The notes below the pieces were generated by a model. It was not told the DNA's origin. It did not search any database and worked only from the letters and a program-made list of their open reading frames with translations. A stretch of 64,000 nucleotides of DNA from Pelobacter sp. GTDB lineage: Bacteria; Desulfobacterota; Desulfuromonadia; Geobacterales; Pseudopelobacteraceae. The stretch is taken from NCBI GenBank assembly GCA_030824515.1, contig JAVBXN010000018.1, forward strand, positions 1 to 64,000, read 5' to 3'. The translations under genes and the position numbers were made by a program. Every line of letters starts with the position of its first letter. The first letter of the stretch is position 1. Positions 56,239-64,000 of the stretch are shown piece after piece.

Positions 56239-58890
56239 ATGATCGATAAATCCCACAGCACCATATACCGCAAGGACTACACCCCCTTTGATTACTTGAT
56301 AGACAGCACCGAGCTCATTTTTGAACTCGGCGAGGAAACAACGGTTGTCACCACGCGGATGACACTGCGGACAGCCCGAGCAGGTACGCGCCCGCTGGTG
56401 CTGGACGGCCGGCGCTTCAGACTGCTGGAGATCAGCATTGACGGCAGGCAGCTGGAAGCTGGGCGTTACAGCACCACGTCGGAACAGCTGACGATCAGCG
56501 ACCTGCCGCCGGCTTTTACTCTGGAGATCAAAAGCGAGCTGCGGCCCCAGGACAATACTTTCCTGGAAGGCCTCTACCGTTCCGGCGGCATGTTCTGCAC
56601 CCAGTGCGAGGCGGAAGGTTTCCGCTCCATCACCTACTATCCGGACCGCCCCGACGTGCTGACGGTATTCACCACCACCATCATCGCGGAAAGGACGAAC
56701 TATCCGCAGCTGCTATCCAACGGCAACCTGGTCAAGCAGGGTCAACTGCCGGACGGACGCCACTTTGCCACCTGGCACGATCCGTTCAAAAAGCCGAGTT
56801 ATCTGTTTGCACTGGTGGCCGGCGACCTGGTCAGCATAGAGGACAGTTTCATTACCTGTTCGGGACGAAAGGTTGACCTGCGGATCTACGTGCACCGGCA
56901 TAACCGCGAAAAGTGCGGCCACGCAATGAGTTCTCTCAAAAAGGCGATGCGCTGGGACGAAGAAACCTATGGCAGGGAGTACGACCTGGAGTGCTACATG
57001 GTTGTTGCTGTTGATGACTTCAACATGGGGGCGATGGAGAACAAGGGCCTGAACATCTTCAATTCACGCTATGTGCTTGCCAGCCCGGCAACCGCAACCG
57101 ATGACGACTACAACGCGATCGAAGCGGTAATTGCACATGAATACTTTCACAACTGGAGCGGCAACCGGGTCACCTGCCAGGACTGGTTCCAGCTATCTTT
57201 GAAAGAGGGCTTCACCGTCTTCCGCGATCAGGAGTTCTCCTCCGACATGCAATCGCGAGGAGTCAAGCGCATCAGCGATGTGCGCAACCTGCGCACCGCG
57301 CAGTTCGCCGAGGATGCCGGTCCGATGGCCCATCCGGTACGCCCCGATTCCTACATCGAGATCAACAACTTCTACACGATGACCGTCTACGAAAAAGGCG
57401 CCGAGATCGTCCGCATGCTGCATACGCTGCTAGGTCCGGAAAAGTTTCGCCAGGGATCGGACCTGTACTTTTCCAGACATGACGGACAGGCAGTGGAGGT
57501 CGATGACTTTGTACGGGCGATGGCCGATGCCGGCAACATCGACCTGGAGCAGTTCGGGCTTTGGTACAGCCAGGCCGGAACCCCCGAAGTCATTGCCAGT
57601 GGAGCATTCGATCCATCAAAAGGCGCATTTACGCTGACGCTGCGCCAATCCTGCCCGCCGACGCCGGGCCAGCCGGACAAGCAACCGCTGCACATTCCGT
57701 TTTCGATGGGCCTACTCAGTGCTGATGGCAGGCAACTGCCACTGATGCTGGAGGGCGAATCGGGAACAGGGTCGCTGACAAAGGTTCTGCAGCTCCGCTC
57801 AGCCGAGGAGAGTTACCGGTTCACCGGGCTTCCGACAGAACCCGTTCCGGCGCTGCTGCGCGGATTTTCCGCCCCGATCAAACTGGACTACCCCTACCGA
57901 CATCTGGAACTGCTGGCACTGATGGCTCACGAACCGGACCCGTTCTGCCGCTGGGAGGCCGGTCAACGCATGGCGGCACGGATCATTCTGGATCAGGTGG
58001 CGGCACAGCAGCAGGGGCAGGAACTCTCGCTGGACCCGGCCTTCGCCGAGGCCTACGGCATGACCCTGTCCGGCCGGCACGCAGATCACGCTTTCCTGGC
58101 CGAAACGTTGCTGTTACCATCCGAAAAGTACATTGCTGAACTGATGCCGCTCATCGATCCGGGGGCGATTCACGTTGCCCGCCAGTTCGTTATCCGCAGC
58201 CTGGCCGCTCTTTTCAAAGAACGTTTTCTGGCGCTACGCGAAAACTGTGCGAGCCCCCTCCCCTATTCCCCCGGAGATGGTCGCGTCGGCCAGCGCCGTT
58301 TGTCTAACCTCTGCCTCTCCTATCTGCTCAGCAACGGAGAACAGGAGATCATCGAACTCTGCCTGCAACAGTACCATTCAGCCGACAACATGACCGACCA
58401 GATCGGCGCACTGGCGCCGCTGGCCTCCTGCGACTGCCCGGAGAGGAGTACGCTGCTGGCCGATTTCTACCTGCGCTGGCAGGACGATCGCCAGGTCATC
58501 GATAAATGGTTCTCAATCCAGGCAACCTCCACACTATCCGGCGCATTGGACGAAGTCCGGTCGCTTGTATTACACCCGGCTTTCGAGTTAACCAACCCGA
58601 ACCGCTTCCGTTCCCTGGTGGGCAGCTTCAGCCAGGGCAATCAGGCGCGCTTTCACGCACCCGACGGTTCCGGCTACCGTTTCCTGACTGATCAAATACT
58701 GCGGCTGATTCCGGTCAATCCGCAGGTTTCGGCACGGCTGCTGGCCCCGCTGACCGGCTGGCAGCGCTTCGAGGAGGGGCGGCGTTCACTTATGCACGAG
58801 CAACTGCTGCGCATCAAAAACACTCCCGAACTACCCAGGGATGTCTATGAAGTTGTGACCAAGAGCATGGGCGAAGATTTGAAACAGTAA
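56239..58890 (+). CDS. pepN: aminopeptidase N
   Basis: 883 residues, close to E. coli PepN. GAMEN is at 264-268; the zinc site is H300-E301-x-x-H304 in HEYFHNWSGNR with E323 in LKEGFTVFRD. The N-terminal beta domain and the C-terminal alpha-superhelix are present. It removes N-terminal amino acids from peptides in the cytoplasm. A long leader of unknown role precedes it. It is a single gene. Confidence 0.95.
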   Translation: MIDKSHSTIYRKDYTPFDYLIDSTELIFELGEETTVVTTRMTLRTARAGTRPLVLDGRRFRLLEISIDGRQLEAGRYSTTSEQLTISDLPPAFTLEIKSELRPQDNTFLEGLYRSGGMFCTQCEAEGFRSITYYPDRPDVLTVFTTTIIAERTNYPQLLSNGNLVKQGQLPDGRHFATWHDPFKKPSYLFALVAGDLVSIEDSFITCSGRKVDLRIYVHRHNREKCGHAMSSLKKAMRWDEETYGREYDLECYMVVAVDDFNMGAMENKGLNIFNSRYVLASPATATDDDYNAIEAVIAHEYFHNWSGNRVTCQDWFQLSLKEGFTVFRDQEFSSDMQSRGVKRISDVRNLRTAQFAEDAGPMAHPVRPDSYIEINNFYTMTVYEKGAEIVRMLHTLLGPEKFRQGSDLYFSRHDGQAVEVDDFVRAMADAGNIDLEQFGLWYSQAGTPEVIASGAFDPSKGAFTLTLRQSCPPTPGQPDKQPLHIPFSMGLLSADGRQLPLMLEGESGTGSLTKVLQLRSAEESYRFTGLPTEPVPALLRGFSAPIKLDYPYRHLELLALMAHEPDPFCRWEAGQRMAARIILDQVAAQQQGQELSLDPAFAEAYGMTLSGRHADHAFLAETLLLPSEKYIAELMPLIDPGAIHVARQFVIRSLAALFKERFLALRENCASPLPYSPGDGRVGQRRLSNLCLSYLLSNGEQEIIELCLQQYHSADNMTDQIGALAPLASCDCPERSTLLADFYLRWQDDRQVIDKWFSIQATSTLSGALDEVRSLVLHPAFELTNPNRFRSLVGSFSQGNQARFHAPDGSGYRFLTDQILRLIPVNPQVSARLLAPLTGWQRFEEGRRSLMHEQLLRIKNTPELPRDVYEVVTKSMGEDLKQ

Positions 58891-59073
58891 GTTGCACCGT
58901 TCTAATACCATATCAATTTGAATATCCAGACTTTTTTACTTTTGGTTATCACCATCAGCAATAAATTGGCATGCAAATATATCACTACGTTCTATTTCAC
59001 TTTTTTACTTGTTTCCGGTTGAAGATTCTGTAGTATTGGGCAAATCCACATATCTTTACGGGAGAATTACCGC

Positions 59074-60750
59074 GTGAGAAAACTGCGTACCGGAACCAAC
59101 CTGATCCGAATATTTCTTGTCCTGGGAATCATCCTTTCCCTGGCCGGACTTACAATAACTCTCGTAGCCACTTCACCCAACAGGGTAGCCCTGGTTTTTT
59201 TATATGCATTGAACATACTTTCGCTTGTAGCGGTTATCCGGATACTGATCACCAGAAAACTTGCCGAACGCATCAAGCATATCGCCAAGGCAATGAACAT
59301 GGCCGCCGATGGGGAGTTGAAAGAGCGGGTTGCCTTTGATGGTGAAACAGAGATGTCCCTGTTGGCAGAGAATTTCAACTCGATGATGGAGCGTCTTGCA
59401 GGAGCGATTGCCAAGGTTCATTCCTCTCTTTCGGAGCTCCGAAATATTTCCGCGACAATTGCCCAGCTATCCGAAAAAGGTGTCTCTTCAGCAGCCGTGC
59501 AATCCGAAGTTCTCAAGCGCACTTCCACTTCAATCCGGGAGATCAACCACTCCATCAACGGCATTGCCACATCCGTGTCCGTTCTATCCACGCTGTCGAC
59601 CAGCAATGCCGCTTCGATGACCAATATGACCCACAGCCTCGAATCGACCACACTTCACATGGAATCACTGGTTCTGTCAGTCGAGGATGTCAGTTCCTCA
59701 ATCATGGAAATGGCGGCCGCGATCTGTCAGATCGAGGAGAATGCCACCATTCTTACCACAGACACCTCGATCGCAGCCACACTGGTATTGGAGATGGATA
59801 AAGCTATCAAGCAGATCGGGGCACAGGCAAACGACACTTCACGCATAGCAGAAACCGTAAAATGCGATGCCGAAGAGGGTTGTAACTCCGTTGAAGCGAC
59901 GATTGCCGGTATCAATGAGATAAAAACATCTTCCGCCATCACTTTCGATGCGATAGAGAACCTGTCCAAGAGAGTGGCAAACATCGGCAAGATTCTTTCA
60001 GTGATCGATGAAGTCGCCGAGCAGACCAATCTGCTTGCCCTTAATGCGTCAATAATTGCGGCACAGGCCGGAAATCGTGGCAAAAGTTTTTCAGTAGTAG
60101 CCGGAGAGATCAAGGATCTTGCAAAACGCACAGGAAATCATACCAGGGAGATATCCGAAATAATTCTGGGGGTAAGGGAAGAAACCGAACGAGCTGTAAA
60201 AGCCATTTATCTCTCTGAAAAGAGGATTTCAGAGGGGGCGGCACTGTCAAGAAAGTCCGGCGAGGCTCTTCGAAAAATAGTCGATGGAATTCAGGTCGCC
60301 AGTGTCCAGATGATTGAGATAAACAAGACCGCTCTCAGTCAGGCTGAGGCGAGTGCGGCGGTTCAACAGGCGATGGGCCGGGTCGCGGAAATGGTGGAAC
60401 ATATTGCCAGGGCAACACAGGAGCAGAGTCACGGCAGCGAATTGATCACCGCCGCGGTTGACCGCATGCGGAACCTCACCCGTGAAGTGATGAACTCGAT
60501 CAGCAGCCACCAGAGTTCCGCCACACAGGTTATCAACGCCAGTGAAAAGATCAACGCCATGGTCACGGATATCTGCGAAGAATCGATACTCCAGTCCTCC
60601 AGCGCCGAACGTATCGGTGAATCACTCAAGGATTTCGAGGAATCGACCGACGTGCATGTCACTTCAACCATGGTTATGGACGAGATTCTGGTTAAACTTG
60701 CCCGACAGATTGAAGTGCTGCAAAATGAAATGGCGCGCTTCAAGGCATAG
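59074..60750 (+). CDS. methyl-accepting chemotaxis protein without a periplasmic sensor domain
   Basis: 558 residues, GTG start with GGGAG 9 bases upstream. Two membrane segments near the N-terminus (about 10-32 and 38-58) are separated by only a few residues, so there is no periplasmic ligand domain. A HAMP domain follows, then the signalling region with DEVAEQTNLLALNASIIAAQ and the kinase-contact AGRGFSVVA-type hairpin tip (GNRGKSFSVVAGEIKDL). The signal must come from membrane, cytoplasm or energy state. It is a single gene. Confidence 0.88.
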   Translation: MRKLRTGTNLIRIFLVLGIILSLAGLTITLVATSPNRVALVFLYALNILSLVAVIRILITRKLAERIKHIAKAMNMAADGELKERVAFDGETEMSLLAENFNSMMERLAGAIAKVHSSLSELRNISATIAQLSEKGVSSAAVQSEVLKRTSTSIREINHSINGIATSVSVLSTLSTSNAASMTNMTHSLESTTLHMESLVLSVEDVSSSIMEMAAAICQIEENATILTTDTSIAATLVLEMDKAIKQIGAQANDTSRIAETVKCDAEEGCNSVEATIAGINEIKTSSAITFDAIENLSKRVANIGKILSVIDEVAEQTNLLALNASIIAAQAGNRGKSFSVVAGEIKDLAKRTGNHTREISEIILGVREETERAVKAIYLSEKRISEGAALSRKSGEALRKIVDGIQVASVQMIEINKTALSQAEASAAVQQAMGRVAEMVEHIARATQEQSHGSELITAAVDRMRNLTREVMNSISSHQSSATQVINASEKINAMVTDICEESILQSSSAERIGESLKDFEESTDVHVTSTMVMDEILVKLARQIEVLQNEMARFKA

Positions 60751-60792
60751 ACACGATAACAGTATTTTCTTCAAACAAGGGGGAACAGCGTC

Positions 60793-61779
60793 ATGAGCCC
60801 ATCGGAGATTCTTCAGCTGTCAGGCGGATACTGGGCAGCATGTACATTGCACGCAGCTGTCAAACTGGACCTGTTCACCAGGCTGTCGGAGAAACCTGGC
60901 ACAGCCGCCGACATTTATGGACTCGTCTCATGCGACCAGCGCGGCCTGACCATGCTGCTGGATGCGCTGGCCGCCATCGGTCTGATAGTAAAAAATGGCG
61001 AGCTCTACGATGTAACCCCCTCCTCCAAAAAATACCTTTCAAAACAATCCGACGAATACCTCGGACATATCATCATGCATCACCATAACCTGATGTCCAG
61101 CTGGGAAAGACTGGACGAGTCAGTACAAAGCGGCGCACCGGTTCGCAGCAACTCATCCCGTACCGACGACGAAACCAGTCGTGAAAACTTCCTGATGGGC
61201 ATGTTCAATCTGGCTTCCCTGGCAGCTCCGCTGATAGTGCCATCGATAGACCTTGGCGGAAGGCAAAAGCTGCTCGATCTGGGCGGTGGTCCGGGCACCT
61301 ATGCAATACATTTCTGCCTGCATAACCCTGGGCTGAAAGCGGTAATATACGATCTGCCGACAACGAGGCGCTTTGCGGAAGAGACGGTACTGCGTTTCGG
61401 CCTTAACGAACGGATCAGTTTTTGCGCGGGCGACATCATCAGCGATGATATCGGCCACGGTTACGATGTCGTCTGGATATCACAGCTTCTGCACAGCGAA
61501 GGAGCGCAAGAAGCTGGAATCATCCTGGAAAAGGCGGTCCGGGCCCTGTTACCGGGAGGCCTTGTGATCGTGCAGGAATTCATACTTGACGACGACCGCA
61601 CCTCCCCACCCTTTCCGGCTCTTTTTTCCCTGAACATGCTGGTTGGCACCCGGAAAGGTCAATCGTATTCGCAAGGGGAACTGACTGAAATGATGGCGCG
61701 GGCAGGCATACGCAATATAGCAAGGCATCCACTGGCGCTTCCAAACGGAGCCGGGATCATGGCCGGTAATGTAGACTGA
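60793..61779 (+). CDS. SAM-dependent O-methyltransferase
   Basis: 328 residues. The N-terminal dimerisation helix domain (about 1-95) precedes the Rossmann domain with the SAM loop LLDLGGGPGTYAIHF and the acidic LVIVQEFILDDDRT segment. It resembles the acetylserotonin/hydroxyneurosporene O-methyltransferase family (plant-type fold). The substrate is unknown. GGGGGAA lies before the ATG. It is next to the chemoreceptor with a 42-base gap but has no clear functional link. Confidence 0.85.
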   Translation: MSPSEILQLSGGYWAACTLHAAVKLDLFTRLSEKPGTAADIYGLVSCDQRGLTMLLDALAAIGLIVKNGELYDVTPSSKKYLSKQSDEYLGHIIMHHHNLMSSWERLDESVQSGAPVRSNSSRTDDETSRENFLMGMFNLASLAAPLIVPSIDLGGRQKLLDLGGGPGTYAIHFCLHNPGLKAVIYDLPTTRRFAEETVLRFGLNERISFCAGDIISDDIGHGYDVVWISQLLHSEGAQEAGIILEKAVRALLPGGLVIVQEFILDDDRTSPPFPALFSLNMLVGTRKGQSYSQGELTEMMARAGIRNIARHPLALPNGAGIMAGNVD

Positions 61780-61859
61780 TACGACTTCGGAAGTTCTGGC
61801 ACCTTTTATGCTCCAAGTTGGTCTGTTGCATAAAATACAGCTTGCAAAAGGAGTGTCTT

Positions 61860-62447
61860 ATGAATAGAACCATCGCCGCCGTATTCCTCGCTTCTCTGGC
61901 AGTACCGGCACTAGCTCTGTCCGAAACCAACGTAAACATCAGTATCGGGGCACCCGCAATACCGGTTCCCGCCCTTCCGCACATTGTATTCCAGGCTCCT
62001 CCGCTATTCTTGGCCCCTCCTTCAATCGGATTCTACATCGGGGTGGACATGCCCTATGACATGGTCTTCATATCGGGCAGTTACTACCTCTTTCAGGGTA
62101 ACAACTGGTATCGTTCTAATCACTATAACGGTCCCTGGGCAACGGTTCGGCACGAGCACCTGCCACCGTCTCTTCGCAACTACAAGATCGACAGGATAAG
62201 ATATCACCGGGAACATGAGTACCGTGCATACCAGCAGAAACGTGAACACTACCGGGGGCGCCACTATCGTCCTGGCAGGGAAGACAAGGATGAACGCAGG
62301 GAACATAAACGGTATGAAAAGGAAGAACGCAGATACGAAAAAGATGAGCGCAAATACGAGAAGCAGGAGCGCAAGCATGAAAAAGATCGCGGAGGCGACA
62401 GGGACGAACACCAGGAGCGCGGCCGGCACCGCGGAAACAACGACTGA
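61860..62447 (+). CDS. exported protein with charged Arg/Glu/Lys-rich C-terminus, function unknown
   Basis: 195 residues with a signal peptide (IAAVFLASLAVPALALSET, cleavage near residue 20). The mature N-part is hydrophobic with a YLFQGNNWYRSNHYNGPW segment, aromatic-rich and resembling small outer membrane or secreted YXWGXW-like proteins. The last 60 residues are a low-complexity run of R, E, K, D, H repeats (e.g. RRYEKDERKYEKQERK). AAAAGGAG precedes the ATG. I do not recognise it. Confidence 0.7.
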   Translation: MNRTIAAVFLASLAVPALALSETNVNISIGAPAIPVPALPHIVFQAPPLFLAPPSIGFYIGVDMPYDMVFISGSYYLFQGNNWYRSNHYNGPWATVRHEHLPPSLRNYKIDRIRYHREHEYRAYQQKREHYRGRHYRPGREDKDERREHKRYEKEERRYEKDERKYEKQERKHEKDRGGDRDEHQERGRHRGNND

Positions 62448-62520
62448 TTAAACCTGATAAAACAGTTTAGCGAATAAATTTTGGTTCCAGGGTAAACAAA
62501 AAGCACGAAACGTTGTAACA

Positions 62521-62562
62521 AATAAAAAAGCCCGGTGCACGTAAGCACCGGGCTTTTTTATT
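62521..62562. terminator. bidirectional intrinsic terminator between the exported protein and korC
   Basis: Perfect 18-base arms (62521-62538 and 62545-62562) around a 6-base loop, with T-tracts on both strands. It separates convergent transcripts. Confidence 0.92.
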
Positions 62563-62582
62563 GCTGCATGAGCTACCGACAA

Positions 62583-63128
62583 CTAGGCGCTGGCAGCCAG
62601 AGCCTTATCAAATCCCATGCTGAAAGCTGTCCTGTTGAGTTCAATGAAAGCCTCGGGAACACTGGAAAGAACAGCCTTCTCGGCGTTTTCCCTGGAAACC
62701 TGGCCCGTCAATGCTACCATTGCGCCAAGCGCTACGATATTGGCGACGATTTCGCGGCCAACATCATTTTTGGCGGTATTGATGATCGGGAATGCTACCG
62801 TCTTGAAATTACCGGCCGGGATATTGGTTACCAGGTCGGAATCGATCAGCAGCACGCCGCCTTCCTTGAGATCGTGTGAATACTTGTTGGCTGCTTCCTG
62901 CGTCATTGCCAGCAGAGCATCGCACTGGGTGACTTTCGGATAGTCGATCGGTCCGTCGGAAATGATTACTTCCGATTTAGAAGCGCCGCCGCGGGCTTCA
63001 GGACCGTAGCTCTGCGACTGAACGGCCTGTTTCCCTTCGTAGATTGAAGCGGCCTTTGCCATAATGATTCCGGCGGTGATCAGACCCTGTCCACCAGCAC
63101 CGGAAAACCTGAGTTCATATCTTGACAT
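62583..63128 (-). CDS. korC: 2-oxoacid:acceptor oxidoreductase gamma subunit
   Basis: 181 residues. The gamma-subunit start RYELRFSGAGGQGLITAG and the QSYGPEARGGASKSEVIIS segment are diagnostic of 2-oxoglutarate/ketoacid:ferredoxin oxidoreductases. The start at 63128 follows AAAAGGAG; the longer frame has no site. It lies 28 bases after korB on the same strand. The complex oxidises 2-oxoglutarate with CoA to succinyl-CoA, reducing ferredoxin; the substrate is inferred from gene order. Confidence 0.85.
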   Translation of the reverse strand: MSRYELRFSGAGGQGLITAGIIMAKAASIYEGKQAVQSQSYGPEARGGASKSEVIISDGPIDYPKVTQCDALLAMTQEAANKYSHDLKEGGVLLIDSDLVTNIPAGNFKTVAFPIINTAKNDVGREIVANIVALGAMVALTGQVSRENAEKAVLSSVPEAFIELNRTAFSMGFDKALAASA

Positions 63129-63156
63129 GAATATATCGCTCCTTTTCCTGTAATTG

Positions 63157-63975
63157 TTACTTGGATGCCTTGGCACGCTCAATAACCTTGGCGAACTCTT
63201 CGGTGTACTCTGGTTTCTCTTCTTTATACAGAACACCGGTCAGAACCTTGCCCTTCAACTGTTCGGCTGTCATTTTTTCGGCAGCCTTGACCGGAACGGC
63301 AACTTCTTTAAGCCGGTTCATCATCTCGATAACCGACTTATACTTGTTACGACGTCCGTAGGTGGTCGGGCAATCATCCAGAATTTCAACAACCGAGAAA
63401 CCCTTATGCTGAATCGCTTCAACAATCAGCTTGTCGATCTGGTTGGCATGGAAAGCGGTGCCACGTGCAACAAAAGTAGCGCCGGCTCCGATTGCCAGTT
63501 TGGCAATATCAAAGCCCGGATCAGGATTGCCGTATGGCGTTGTTGAAGCCTTGTGGCCGGTCGGGGTGCATGGTGAGAACTGGCCGCCGGTCATGCCATA
63601 GATGTAGTTGTTCATGATGATGTAGGTCATGTCGATATTGCGGCGACAAGCGTGGATGAAATGGTTTCCGCCGATTGCGGTTCCGTCGCCGTCTCCACCA
63701 CAGAGAATCACATTCATCTCGGGCTTAGCCATCTTGACGCCGGTGGCAAAAGCAGCCGCGCGACCATGCGCGGTGTGCAGAGTGCAGCAATCGATGTAAC
63801 CGGGAAGACGTGACGCACAACCAATACCGGAAACAATGGCTGTATTTTTCATGTCCAGTTTAAGGGTATCCATTGCCCGGATAAGGCCCTTCATAACAAT
63901 GCCGTGTCCGCAACCTGGGCACCAGATGTGCGGAAGTTTGCCTGGACGGAGATACTTTTCATAATCAAAAGCCAT
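63157..63975 (-). CDS. korB: 2-oxoacid:acceptor oxidoreductase beta subunit (TPP-binding)
   Basis: 272 residues. CPGCGHG near the N-terminus and GIGCASRLPGY bind iron-sulfur or help TPP; the TPP motif is CGGDGDGTAIGGNHFIHACRRN. This matches the beta subunit of 2-oxoglutarate:ferredoxin oxidoreductases, and KorB-type gene order with the gamma subunit next fits. AAGGAGG lies before the ATG. The alpha subunit should be just outside the window to the right. Confidence 0.88.
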   Translation of the reverse strand: MAFDYEKYLRPGKLPHIWCPGCGHGIVMKGLIRAMDTLKLDMKNTAIVSGIGCASRLPGYIDCCTLHTAHGRAAAFATGVKMAKPEMNVILCGGDGDGTAIGGNHFIHACRRNIDMTYIIMNNYIYGMTGGQFSPCTPTGHKASTTPYGNPDPGFDIAKLAIGAGATFVARGTAFHANQIDKLIVEAIQHKGFSVVEILDDCPTTYGRRNKYKSVIEMMNRLKEVAVPVKAAEKMTAEQLKGKVLTGVLYKEEKPEYTEEFAKVIERAKASK

Positions 63976-63977
63976 GG

Positions 63978-64000
63978 TTATTTAACCTCCTTAATCTTCT
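63978..64000 (-). CDS. possible 3' end of korA (cut by window edge)
   Basis: On the minus strand a frame reads KIKEVK then TAA (63978-63980), covering the ribosome site of korB. Another stop, TAA at 63991-63993, in a second frame is also possible. The remaining sequence is outside the window. The alpha-subunit identity comes from expected gene order only. Confidence 0.35.

Overview
The window looks like chromosome of a Geobacter-type bacterium (Geobacterales/Desulfuromonadales). The grounds are a c-type cytochrome-like exported protein under GEMM-I riboswitches, the two-subunit P-protein glycine cleavage genes, MqnA (futalosine menaquinone route), a 2-oxoacid:ferredoxin oxidoreductase, a PrkA/YeaH/SpoVR cluster, many c-di-GMP and chemotaxis proteins, and a selenocysteine peptide with a radical SAM maturase. 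I cannot name the species. No rRNA, tRNA or CRISPR array was seen.

Left edge (1-2.9 kb) is accessory DNA, clearly AT-richer than the rest. It has the first codons of a RAYT-type transposase, a TIR-domain gene and a zinc-finger-like gene laid out as two integron cassettes with an attC site between them, then a small winged-helix-like gene broken by an in-frame TGA and preceded by six copies of an 18-bp palindrome.

3-13.9 kb is mostly core metabolism: a thioesterase, a dGTPase-like protein, the glycine cleavage genes gcvT-H-PA-PB (with a FadL-type porin between gcvT and gcvH), a GAF/HD-GYP protein, and aroF behind a classic aromatic-leader attenuator. 13.9-18 kb holds a five-FN3 lipoprotein with heme motifs, driven through two tandem GEMM-I riboswitches whose key base suggests cGAMP, and a CheV protein.

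18-23 kb has trpEG, then, facing them, a radical SAM/SPASM maturase preceded by a 97-codon peptide gene. That peptide gene contains two in-frame TGA codons, each in an SG-TGA-GG context and each followed by a hairpin. It is easily missed because ordinary ORF calling breaks it. 23-36 kb carries a GGDEF/EAL protein, mqnA-tolC, a biotin/lipoyl group (accB-accC-gcvH2), pepP, and the shikimate run aroC-aroK-aroB-TPR-roadblock-aroQ.

36-43.6 kb is a four-gene stress-kinase operon (PrkA, YeaH-like, SpoVR, second PrkA-like ATPase). 43.7-64 kb has a PAS/GAF/GGDEF protein, a phosphofructokinase, adenosine deaminase with a nucleobase permease, gltBD, pepN, a chemoreceptor, an O-methyltransferase, a charged exported protein, and korB/korC at the right edge. 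Three intergenic spots carry one kind of inverted repeat built from short CACAAAG/CACAGAG/CGCAAAG units.
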